Shown: positions 1 to 9,410 of the stretch, piece by piece | Layout: the number at the start of each line of letters is the position of its first letter | How positions within the stretch are numbered: the first letter of the stretch is position 1 | Assembly (NCBI RefSeq): GCF_963678635.1 | Contig: NC_087071.1 | Coordinates: forward strand, 9,285,842 to 9,349,841 | DNA from: Symsagittifera roscoffensis | Taxonomy: Eukaryota > Xenacoelomorpha > Acoela > Convolutidae | DNA length: 64,000 bases | Direction of reading: 5' to 3' | Position numbers and translations under genes: made by a program | Notes under the pieces: model-generated | Seen by the model: the letters and a program-made list of their open reading frames with translations, nothing else | Database searches by the model: none | Told to the model about the DNA's origin: nothing

Positions 1-59
1 TGATAGAGGGCATAATTTTAAAAAAGCCCATTTTTATCATGGCTTCTTTTTTTCTAACT

Positions 60-140
60 TTCTTAGTTTTCACCTTGATCCGTGCTCGTTGCTTGAGGGC
101 AAGGCAACATTACCCGGCCCAGAAAAGTAGCCGAAAAAGT
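60..140 (+). repeat. tRNA-derived SINE fragment (SINE family 1)
   Basis: The stretch resembles the body of the SINE at 53380-53530: both share TGATC-GTGCT-GTTG-TTGAG-GCAAGGCA, then TTACCC-GCCCAGAAAA, with scattered substitutions. The tRNA-like head is missing here, so this is a truncated, diverged copy lying upstream of the first visible exon of the membrane-protein gene. Confidence 0.45.
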
Positions 141-544
141 TAAGTTGCATGTATTTCTTAAGCAGGGGCACAACAGCGGTTCGCAATGATGAGCTGTACA
201 GCTCGTATGTTGGTTCTTTCCCTTGTGAATAAAGCGACTTATGTAATGAAGCGACCTGTGAATAAAAAAATTTAAAAAACTATAATCTAGATTATTCCGA
301 CAGCTTTGCTGAAAATATTCGGATTATCATTACATATTTTGATCATTATCACAATTGTGAAAGTGCCCAAGAATGATATGACTGTGGTTACAAATCGCAC
401 GTGTGCTTCAATTTGCGGTTTGAAATTTTGTAACCCAGGTTTGAACCCAGGTTTGAAATTTTGAAAGTCGAGCAAGTGCAGTTTTGCGACTGAAATTCCG
501 CGGTCCAGAAGCAAATTTAAGTCTAGCAAAAAGTCGAAACATAT

Positions 545-652
545 CCGATTTTGGTCGAGAAAGTCAAAATTTGGTCGAGAAAGTCGACACATACCAATTT
601 TTGGTCGAGAAAGTCGACACATACCGATTTTTGGTCGAGAAAGTCGAGAGAT
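545..652. repeat. 30-bp minisatellite, about 3.5 copies
   Basis: The unit GACACATACCAATTTTTGGT plus CGAGAAAGTC repeats in tandem, with one shortened first copy. Because 30 is a multiple of three the array stays open on the - strand (CRLSRPKIGM-type repeat), but there is no sign of a gene and the reading frame ends quickly on both sides. Most likely non-coding. Confidence 0.7.
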
Positions 653-756
653 AAATCGAGCACCTCGACCCGGGAAGATAGCTAAGTTAACCTTAAATAA
701 TTTAACTCCGGGTTAGGTCTTTTGTTGGTTAACCACACATACATGTTTAATTTCAG

Positions 757-812
757 GTCTGTATAATAGGAGGCAAAAATCTTGCAATGTCCATCCTCCT
801 TGTTGTTCAGTT
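757..812 (+). pseudogene. Decayed duplicate of the start of the next exon
   Basis: A splice-acceptor-like TTTCAG is followed by GTCTGTATAATAGGAGGC. It aligns to the true exon start at 935 (GTCTGTGTGATTGGGGG), and about 45 bases match with scattered changes. The translation VCIIGG parallels VCVIGG of the real exon and then continues LAMSILL against LTVPIFI. No good donor is visible and the frame runs into an AT-rich tract. It is either an exon-duplication relic or, less likely, an alternative exon with a distant donor. Confidence 0.4.
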
Positions 813-934
813 TTTGTTAAAAAAATCTCATTTTTCTTTTTTTTTCTTTTTTTTCAGAATGTGAAAAAAATCATTATCTAAGTTTGACATTTTGGCTTAA
901 ATTATTGGTATTATCACTACGTATTTCCGTTCAG

Positions 935-3900
935 GTCTGTGTGATTGGGGGAATAATTCTAACAGTGCCCATCTTCATCATGGTGGGTCTGCAGATATGT
1001 CACAAAGTGCCCTTCTGGGCAGGGGGGCTGTTCGGCTGTGTCCAGTTCATCTGTTTCCTCATAGGGGCCACAATGATGACTCACGGGTTTGTCACATCAG
1101 TCGATAAAGTGAAAGGGTTACAGGTTAGAAAAAAGGGGTCTTCTTAGCAATTGCCCCCACCCCTTAAAAAAAATTTAAATAAATTTAAAGTTATTGAATG
1201 AGAAGAGAAAATGATATCTACTACACCTTGAAAATTTGCCCAGAGAGTGAAATATTAAAACTGTTTTTCTTGGCATAATACGAAACTCGTATAGGGTACC
1301 TACCTGCGCTGGAGTTTCACGGATAACAAACCATTTTAATGGACTTTCATTGTCGGTCTCTATAAATTGAGACTTACAATCTCTTGATTTTTTTTAGTCT
1401 CTAAGCTCTAAATTTAGGGTGGGAAGAGGGGGCGGACGCCCCTTTCCCCCTCATGGATTGGATCCCCTGCCGACCCAAAGGTTCTCCCGTTTGTACTATT
1501 TTTGGCTGACTGACTCCATTTTTGGCTGACTGACCCCTTTGACGCCAAAATGTTTTTCTTTATTAGGGCGGAACCAAAATTGACCAAAATTTTCCAAAAA
1601 GTGTCTAAAAACGCCTTTTTTTCCCTGTTATTTCATAAGTTTTTTCAAAAATTTGCCAAAATGGGGTCTTTAAAGTGATTTGGGAGAGCTCGCAAAATCA
1701 ATTTGATCGACCTAAAATTTTTTTGTGAAAATCGGCCCCCTCCCCTCTCTTTAGAAAACCCTAGATCCGCCCCTGTCTAAACTATATTTGAGTAAAAAAG
1801 AAGCCGAATCTTACTTTTATTTCAAATCAGTAAAGACCATTTTAATCAGTAAGGTTCTATTATAGTGGATTATGGGTGATATGTTACAATAGGTGGTAAT
1901 TGTGAGTGTAGTGCATGTTTTGAACTGGAGAAATATAATGCTTATGAGTATAGTCATTTCATTTTCAATCGATTATACTACTACTAAGATAGTTTTTGTA
2001 AATACAATATTCTGCCAGTGAAAAGCTATTTTAAAAAATTAAAATTTACACTTCTTTTGCAGAAAAATTTGGCAGTTGGATTAAATTATAAGCAATGTAT
2101 GAATTATAACAAAAAGCGATGCAGCTATTCAAATTGAAACTACCAACTATTGTAATATATAACCGGATTATGATCATTTTTTCTCGAGTCATTTTTCTGA
2201 AGCTTTGAAACACAATTGATTACGTGAATTTAGTCTGGAAATATATTAAAAATCTGTTGACACTTTCACCAAAATATCGGCTTGCTGTGGTAGCATAAGT
2301 TAGTCCAGTTAATTTTTTTTGCTCAAAAAGTTGAAAATTATCGAATAAATAATCTAAAAGAGAAAATTTATCGTTTATTGCGAAGGAATTGATAAGAAAA
2401 TAACTGAAACAGAGCGCGAATAAACAAGTCAATTTGAATCAAGAACAGCTTCAAGAACAATTATTATAAGTTTTCATATTATTAATATAATACATATAAT
2501 ATATTATAATATATATCAACTATTATTTAAGTGTTTCAAAATTAAGTTGCAGCGAAACCCTTTTGTTGTGTTTTGAGCTTGCAGGGAAATTTGATTGAAA
2601 TTCTTTTGGTTTTCTTTTGAGTTGCTCCAAAAAATTTCCAAAATCTTTATCAGGCTCGAGGCATTTTGATTTACAGTAGAGAGTAGATGAAGCAGAAAGT
2701 AGAAACACCACTGCTCTTATATCAGTGCAAAGCCCTGATGTTCCGACTGCCCCGTAACTCGTCTCGAATATATATTTTTTCATTACTGTTTTAATCAACT
2801 ATAAATTTTGTTCCACCAAAATCAAAAGCAAGTGCTAACATTTGAGTAAACTAAAATGACCATAGTTGGCCTCTTTTCAATTAACAATTACGAGACTGGA
2901 TAATTCTCCACACATAGTTAGTTACCACATTGAAATTATCCAAGTACTGTTCGAGCAACGTTTCCAACCGCTTTTAGTCTGGTGCAATCATACTCGCTTG
3001 GCAAAACACATATATCCGGATTGATACGCATACGCTGTCAACTTTGTAAAATCGGTCTGACTTGAAAAAAAAACACCCCAGGATTATATATTTTTCGCTT
3101 TCTTCGAAAATCGGAACAAAAATTATCTTGTCATTCAAGCATTATGCAATGCACTGATGATGCATTGCTGAGATTATTTGAATTACCAATTTCGAAATTC
3201 TCAGCAGTTTTTTCACATTGGATTGGCGTTTAACAATAAAACTCATCATAACAAAAAACTGCTTAGCGATTAACCAAAACTAAGTCACGCCATCTTTTTT
3301 TACCCTTAATTGGGGGTTACAATTTGGGCTTTTTTAGGCAATCGAAGGTTTGGCCGCATTTAGTGGTTCAATTAATGAGCTGATTATATCAAAAAAGCAT
3401 TTCATGAAGCCCTTTTCAAACTATTTTCGAAGCTCGCTAGGCTTTAAAAATAGTTTAAAAATGAATAAATTGTCAATTTTTGTATAATTTCCTGCTTTGA
3501 AAAAAAAATTATTTAGAAAATTTACAAGATTGCTCCGTTTTAGTTTTTGGCCTGTATAAAAAGCTCTATTTGCTTCATTTTGATGAGCAATTTTTTGGCA
3601 GGTTTGGCGTATTTTTAGTTATAAACACTTTTAAGAATTTTTATGAACGCTTGTAGGCCATCGAAACAGGTATCAAATTGAAATCCTTTCAGTCGTTACA
3701 GTGAAAAAAAAATCTTATTTCAAACAATTTGTTTTGCAACATTGGTCAAACTGTTGCTTATTCACTAGTTTTTGGTAGAAGTTAACTGGAAAGGCAGGTA
3801 CATGTATTCAACATACAAATTACGTATTCAACATACAAATTACGTATTCAACATACAAATTACGTATTCAACATACAACTTACGTATTCAACATACAAAT

Positions 3901-5728
3901 TACGTATTCAACATACAAATTACGTATTCAACATACAAATTACGTATTCAACATACAAATTACGTATTCAACATACAAATTACGTATTCAACATACAAAT
4001 TACGTATTCAACATACAAATTACGTATTCAACATACAAATTACGTATTCAACATACAAATTACGTATTCAACATACAAATTTTCTCATACGGAGAAACGA
4101 TGTGCTTCTGGTTTAAGTCAATCAAACTTTTCATTAACTTTTTGACAAAAAATGTGGCCTCAACTTGAAACAACTAGCTTGTTTCGTTTAATTTTTTATA
4201 ACTCTTGGAAGTCTTTCCAGTTTTTTTAAAGAAAATTATGCAGTTGCTACTGTTATCGGGGCTTTTTGGTATACTCAATTTGAGGCTAAATTAAGTAAAA
4301 ATTATTCCTGTTTACCAGACTCATATTATAACTTTCTTGAGTTTCCAATTAATGTTGTCCCAGTTTTATTACAAAATTGTTTTAATTTTTTTATAATGTG
4401 GTGGTACTAACCAAAATTAACCCACTTTAATCTGACTCTTTCAAAATAGTCTTTTCAAACTTTTTTTCCCAGGTTGGTTTCGATACAGTGGCTATCTGGT
4501 TGGCAGCTCTCTTCTCTCTCGCTTGTACTATAATCATGTTCACCTCCAAGTGTCTATGCTGGGACCGACTGAGAGGTCAGCCGAGGGGGGAGGAGGATAA
4601 AGAGAGAAGGGTGCTGGATGGGTCCCAGGCAGAGCAGGGCGAGGGGGGCAGTAGCGCTAACAGGTACGGGTTTTTTTCTTTTAGTGAGGAGAAAGGGGGA
4701 GTTTGAGGTAATTTAATATTACTATTTCGCAAGGGTTACACCCTACATACAAATTGTTTCAGCTCTGAAAAAAAAATCCACTGATTAAGAATTATACAAC
4801 TGCTTTTAAATTATAAGGTAATGTTATCTGACTTATATGTGTTAATGTTACGGTCAACTCAAGCAATGAGTTCGGATCAAAACTAGCCTCGAATCATGAA
4901 CCTTTTGATTGAGAGTTAGAGAACTTGGCTGGCTACATTAACATTGTGAAAGCGCAACTGTGGATCTTGCATTTCAAATGAACTCTTATAAAAATGTTGC
5001 TCTTATCAGTTCAATGCAACTAAAATCCTGAAACTGATTTAAAAAAATTTGAAATTATTTTTTGATTTCAGACTGAGGCCGTATCATAATCTTCAAAGTT
5101 TCTGAACTCAAATACCCAAAAAAGTTTCAGAACCCCCATTTTTACATAAAATCATGCTGAAATCTTTACTTTTTTCTTTAGGCCCCCAGCAGACGAGAGT
5201 TCAACAAAGGCTACAACCCTCAAAGCCCCTAGTGAAACAACCTCTCTCGCCCGAGCACGAGAGAAGGACGAGAAGCCGAGCAGCAGTCTCGGATCCGACT
5301 TGGCAAGTCGTCGCTCGAGTCAAAGTGTCGACTACATGCCCCGAGTAGCCGAAACAACTCGACGGGGCACTAAGCCGACAGACCGAAAAGCCGACGAGGA
5401 GTCTAAGTCATACGTCGGCTCAACGGGCAGTTCGGCTCTGCAAAGTTCCGACTCTAAAGTGGACAGACGAAAGCGACAGTCGAGAACGACTCGCGGAAGC
5501 AGGTCGGTTGACAAGTCGGATGTTTCCCGAAGTGTTATCGGATCCAGGGCAATAACCAAAAAAGGAAGTGTGAATCCCTCGCAAAATACCAAACAGGACT
5601 CGGATGTTTCAAGAAGTGTAGTCGGTTCCTCGAAAATTCCGACGTCTAAAAAAGGAAGCGTGATAGAGTCGCAAGCGTCGTCGAAAGGTGTTGTCGCATC
5701 GACCCGAAAACCTAGCGAACGCAGAGGA
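935..5728 (+). CDS. Multi-pass membrane protein with basic Ser-rich tail (partial, 3 visible exons)
   Basis: Visible exons are 935-1123, 4473-4663 and 5182-5728 (running into the N gap). Each has AG/GT borders and the phases fit (0 at the first junction; AG|G completing an Arg codon at the second). The first two exons encode three hydrophobic segments: about residues 1-23 (starting VCVIGGIILTVPIF), 27-55 (around FWAGGLFGCVQFICFLIGA) and 65-85 (around VAIWLAALFSLACTIIMF). A Cys-containing juxtamembrane end and an acidic/basic linker follow. The third exon is a long, low-complexity, Ser/Arg/Lys-rich cytoplasmic-type tail with repeated DVSRSV-GS and KKGSV motifs, which are candidate phosphorylation sites. 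The layout suggests a four-TM (tetraspan or MARVEL-like) protein whose first TM lies upstream of the window. I do not recognise the family. Both the start and the stop are missing. Confidence 0.7.
1410..1770 (+). repeat. Interspersed repeat family B (G-rich terminus)
   Basis: It begins GGGTGGGAAGAGGGGGCGGA and contains CTGCCGACCCAAAG, a doubled TTTTGGCTGACTGAC and TTTTCCAAAAAGTG-CT-AAAACGCC. The same order of motifs is found at 46690-47035 and inverted at 51230-51570. The G-run end recalls AGTAGCGGATTTAGGGGG, which ends other members. It is a non-autonomous dispersed element of unknown class; no ORF is visible. Confidence 0.6.
2690..2760 (-). repeat. Family A repeat, terminal fragment
   Basis: The CTGCTC-TATCAG-GCAAAGCCCTGATGTTCCGACTGCC segment matches the terminal hairpin end of the full-length family A copies in the palindrome arms. 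Only the end is recognisable here. Confidence 0.5.
3801..4080. repeat. 20-bp minisatellite, 14 units
   Basis: Fourteen head-to-tail copies of TACGTATTCAACATACAAAT (first unit CATG...), with almost no variation: one unit carries AACT for AAAT. The near identity implies recent expansion or homogenisation. The unit contains GTAT...ATAC inverted ends. Because 20 is not a multiple of three and no frame of the unit has a stop on the + strand, the array reads as a spurious 60-bp/20-residue protein repeat. It lies inside intron 1 of the membrane-protein gene. Confidence 0.95.
4664..5181 (+). other. Intron 2 of the membrane-protein gene
   Basis: This 518-bp intron lies between donor CAG|GTACGG and acceptor TTTCTTTAG. 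It is AT-rich and I see nothing else in it. Confidence 0.6.
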
Positions 5729-5928
5729 NNNNNNNNNNNNNNNNNNNNNNNNNNNNNNNNNNNNNNNNNNNNNNNNNNNNNNNNNNNNNNNNNNNNNNNN
5801 NNNNNNNNNNNNNNNNNNNNNNNNNNNNNNNNNNNNNNNNNNNNNNNNNNNNNNNNNNNNNNNNNNNNNNNNNNNNNNNNNNNNNNNNNNNNNNNNNNNN
5901 NNNNNNNNNNNNNNNNNNNNNNNNNNNN
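5729..5928. other. Assembly gap (200 N)
   Basis: Exactly 200 N, the same length as the other gap, so the size is a scaffolder's convention and the real distance is unknown. The gap hides the 3' end of the + strand membrane-protein gene and the downstream exons of the - strand GPCR. Confidence 0.99.
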
Positions 5929-6028
5929 TATTATGATTTTTTTAATGATCATGATTGTTATGATTATTAAGATTATTATTTATGTTATGATTATAATATT
6001 ACGACCATAAGTCTTTGCAACTGCTCAC

Positions 6029-6616
6029 CCCACAATTAGGATGGAGTCGACCAGTCCAGAGATGATGTCTCCAATGCAGAGTATCAACATGTACACCATA
6101 GAGGAAGAGTTGATGCCCATATGCAGGAGGGTCAGTACCCCGAGGGTGTTCAAAATCAGTCCAATCACACCTGCCAGGGGCGTGACGAAAGAGTTGATCA
6201 CCACTAAAAAAAATTTGGGTTGGTTACAGCTGTTTTCAAGTTTTGACGAAAAATATTGAAAAATTGAAACCGCCTAAAAATATTTCGATCATTAAGATAT
6301 AGGTTGAAATGGCTAAGTTATACAAAGTTTTTAAAAGTGGATTATCATTCCCACTCATTGTCGACAATTCTCTTCAATTTAAAAAAAATATTTGGTATGC
6401 ACCCTAAAACATGTGGACTTTAGCGGTTTCATATATCATAAACCATGAATTGTATTCACCGAAATTCTCAAAACGCCTTTTTTCAACTTCTGATGAAATT
6501 AAACTTTTTTTGTCACCGAGAAAGTCATTCATGAAGACTTGAGCAGCGCTGTTCGAAACTGTTTCAATTGCATTGGTTGTGATCTCGGTTCCGTTGAAGA
6601 CTTCAGCCAAATCCAT
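6029..6616 (-). CDS. Class A (rhodopsin-like) GPCR, N-terminus to TM2, truncated by gap
   Basis: Exon 1 is 6616-6460, starting at an ATG in context CAACGATGG and ending at donor TTCG|GTGAAT (phase 1). Exon 2 is 6203-6029, after acceptor TTTTTTAG, ending at donor GG|GTGAGC (phase 2). The joined 110 residues are an extracellular N-terminus of about 52 residues with an NGT glycosylation site at residue 8. TM1 follows (around FVTPLAGVIGLILNTLGVL, the GxxxN motif with Asn 1.50), then a short first intracellular loop, then TM2 (around MVYMLILCIGDIISGLVD, with Asp 2.50 in LCIGD). These are the signature residues of class A receptors. TM3-TM7 and the DRY and NPxxY motifs are not in the window and must lie in or beyond the N gap. 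The ligand class cannot be told. An in-frame extension past the chosen exon 1 donor reaches a stop after 17 codons, which supports splicing here. Confidence 0.72.
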
Positions 6617-8640
6617 CGTTGAATTGTCTTTCCTAAAATAATGAGATCAAAAGTTTAAAAAATCTTCTCGAAAATCTCGATAATTAGAAAAGGTAATTTC
6701 GGAGTTTCTTAAATTTTTTTCTTCTGAAATATCAGTTAAACAGATAACTTACAAGCAAGAACAAAGCAAATTGACTAAAAGCTGATGATACTTGTAATTT
6801 TACTTTATTAAAAAAGAATTTACAATAAAATCGTGAATGATTGACATTTTTGTCAAGTAGGGTACTGATAATATCAGACTTTCAAACGTCTCATCGAACC
6901 AATTTTTCAATTGATCTATTTAGAAGAAAAGTTCTGGCCTAATTGACAAAAAAATTTATCATTATCCTGCTATGTTTTAACAGCATTTTTAAAAACTTTT
7001 AAGATGATTTTAACTTAGGGCTTGAATTTGAAAAATCTTTATCAGGGTCTCATCAGTTTTCTAATGGATTCATCAAATTGATAATTGATGAATTTGAATA
7101 AATTGTTCCCTTTTTTTCCTGATTGAAATCAAACTCAAAAACCTCAATTCAGACAATGTTTAGACAGATTTTTTCTGATAAATCTAAAAGATAGATAATA
7201 CAGATAAAAGCTGAAAATTGTAGTTTTTGCGATATAAATGATGTGTATTAGAATTAGCTCCTCCAGTCAATCTAAAATGTCTCAGCTAATTTTAAAATGT
7301 TTGTAAAAAAAATTGAAAAAATTAGATTAGAGGACAAAAGTTGTAATGAAAAGGTTAAATTGCAATCTAAAATAAAATAAATTGTAATGACTTTTGTGAC
7401 GAAGAAGTTATATAAATTGGTTTTGATACTGGACGGATTTCTGTCTGAGTTTTACCTGGATTTGATTTAACCGATTTGTTTGGCAAACAGTTTCGTATTT
7501 GATTTGACTTTGTCGTCGATTCCGACAGTTGATGAAAGAACTTCAAAAACATAAACTATGAAAAGTAAGTTTTATAGTTTTCCGGGATCGTTAAAAAGCT
7601 GTCAAAATCAATTGTGAACATGTTTCATCATAATTATTCCGAATATTCAGGAAAATGACGGATTTTTTGTGAAGGATTTTTTATGAAATCATGTTTCGGA
7701 TTTTTTTTAAAGCCAACTACTAAAAATTATCGTTGCGTTGAGCTCATATTTGAAAAACGCATGTTTTACCTTGTCTTATTTTATGTCAAATTATGAGGGT
7801 TTGAAACTCTCAATTTAATAATTAATTTGCAGCAATTATGGCACCATGAGACAAGCTTCTTTTTTAAAAAAAAAAATGCTTTCGCGGGAACCTAAACAAT
7901 TGGTTTTATTACAACATTTGAAACTCTTTTAATTTTTTTTGCTTTATATAGCGAATTGCATAAAATAAAGGAAAAACAAAATTAAAAAAATAATAATTTT
8001 CCCACATTTAAATTTTTTTCATTAGTTTTTAAGAGAAAAACTTAGCAGTCTTGTTACATGTGAACTTATTTCATGCTTCAATTTCAATATTTTATACTAA
8101 CAAAAATGCTACTTCAGTTTTCAGAGCTATAGTACATTGCATTTTTTAAATGATTTCACCGGTCTATATATATCCTTTCATTGAAATATGTCCCAAATTG
8201 CCGAACAGTTTCATTAAAACAAACAGGATTGCTCGTATCAGGGCAAAACCCTAAACGTTCCGACTAACCGTTAACTGACCCCGAGTAGTTTTTGAAAAGA
8301 ACATATTGACAAAACACGAATTTGAGGCTGATAATAAAACGATCAGTTTAATTAGACTTGTTTCAAATTGCGTTTTTTTCTGGTTCGTTTAGTGGTGAGC
8401 GCACCCCGGCAGGCTCCACTTAGCTCCACTGATTGAACCCCCAAGTGAGCGATTTTTTTTAAAATTTTTAAAATTGTTCCGACTACAAAAAACCCAATAA
8501 TGTAAATAGCCGGCTGCTTCGCAAATATAACATAATATTACAGAGAAAACGTATACTGAAGAAGTTATTCCAAAAAAGAAACGAATTAGTTGAATACAAA
8601 AAAAGTGTAATTTAAAATTCAAACTAAAAAGTAAAATTTC
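6617..8640. other. AT-rich sequence upstream of the GPCR
   Basis: No convincing exon. An acceptor-like ATTTTAG lies about 20 bases upstream of the GPCR ATG on the - strand, so an upstream 5' UTR exon is possible. A family A terminal fragment (TGCTCGTATCAGGGCAAAACC, on the - strand) sits at about 8226-8275. Confidence 0.4.
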
Positions 8641-9400
8641 CAAAACAGATCTGAAATAATCTTTTTCAGATCTAAATTTCAGATCTGAAATAGGTTGTAA
8701 AATGTTTACATAACGCTTGGATACTTATAGGATTGGTTATTTCAGATTTAATTTCAGGTCTGAAATTTTCTTTTTCTGGTTTATTTAAGATTTGAAAAAA
8801 AAACTATTTCAGACCTAATTTCAGATCTGAAGTTTTGTTTTTCTTGAATATTTCAGATATGAAAAATCAATGATTGTGACACAATTTTTGCTATTTTTGA
8901 TTTTTTTCTGCTTCTGCTAGCTACTAACAGGTACTCAGCATAGTCTCAAATTGGAGACTGCTGAAGTATGTTTCCCCAAGCATGAGATATACATTGGAAA
9001 GGCATGAGTTCCGCAGGAAAATCAAAAAATTTTAAAGGTCTTCTAACAGTTTTTAAAAACTGTTTAACACAGTTGAACAAGAAATTTAGTTGGGAAAAAG
9101 TTGTTGTGAAAATATTTAGAAGTTTTGCTAGTTAATCTAAACATAATTGTGTATTGCAGAAACATCAAAAATTAAAAACTCCATTTTTTGCTCGGAATGC
9201 ATAAATGATCATTCTACAAAGCATTTCTCAGATCTGAATTCAGATCTGAATTTTTTTTTCAAAGCTATTTCAGATCTGAAATTTTCCATTTCAGATCCAA
9301 ATTTCAGAACTGAAATTTGTAAATTCTTATCAAGATCTGGAATAAAGAATTTCAGCTCTGAGAATAATCTTATGTAAGAAATAAAGAATTTCAGATCTTG
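8641..9400. repeat. Cluster of the palindrome TTCAGATCTGAA
   Basis: At least a dozen perfect or one-mismatch copies of TTTCAGATCTGAAAT lie in two sub-clusters (about 8645-8870 and 9225-9400), unevenly spaced by 8-60 bases. Variants include CAGGTCTGAA, CAGACCTAA, CAGATATGAA and CAGAACTGAA. Spacing is irregular, so this is not a simple tandem array. No coding frame explains it. Confidence 0.8.
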
Positions 9401-9410
9401 CGCAGAAAAT

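Larger units (their letters stand above)
1124..4472 (+). other. Intron 1 of the membrane-protein gene
   Basis: This 3.3-kb intron has donor CAG|GTTAGA and acceptor TTTCCCAG. It holds a family B repeat (about 1410-1770), a family A end fragment (about 2690-2760) and the 20-bp minisatellite at 3801-4080. The rest is AT-rich sequence in which I see no exon or RNA gene. Confidence 0.6.

Noticed and set aside
3801-4080. CRISPR array
   Set aside because: Repeats are directly adjacent without spacers, in an intron of a eukaryotic gene.
3772-4116. Periodic ORF with a YSTYKLRIQHTNYVFNIQIT-type repeat
   Set aside because: The 20-bp minisatellite has no stop in any + frame, and the ORF lies inside an intron with good splice borders on both sides.
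5300-6010. ORFs reading through the first N gap
   Set aside because: Translation across N is meaningless; only the part up to 5728 is supported.
6041-6259. + strand ORF starting MESTSPEMMSPMQS
   Set aside because: Antisense shadow of GPCR exon 2; the - strand gives TM1/TM2 with Asn 1.50 and Asp 2.50 and correct splice sites.
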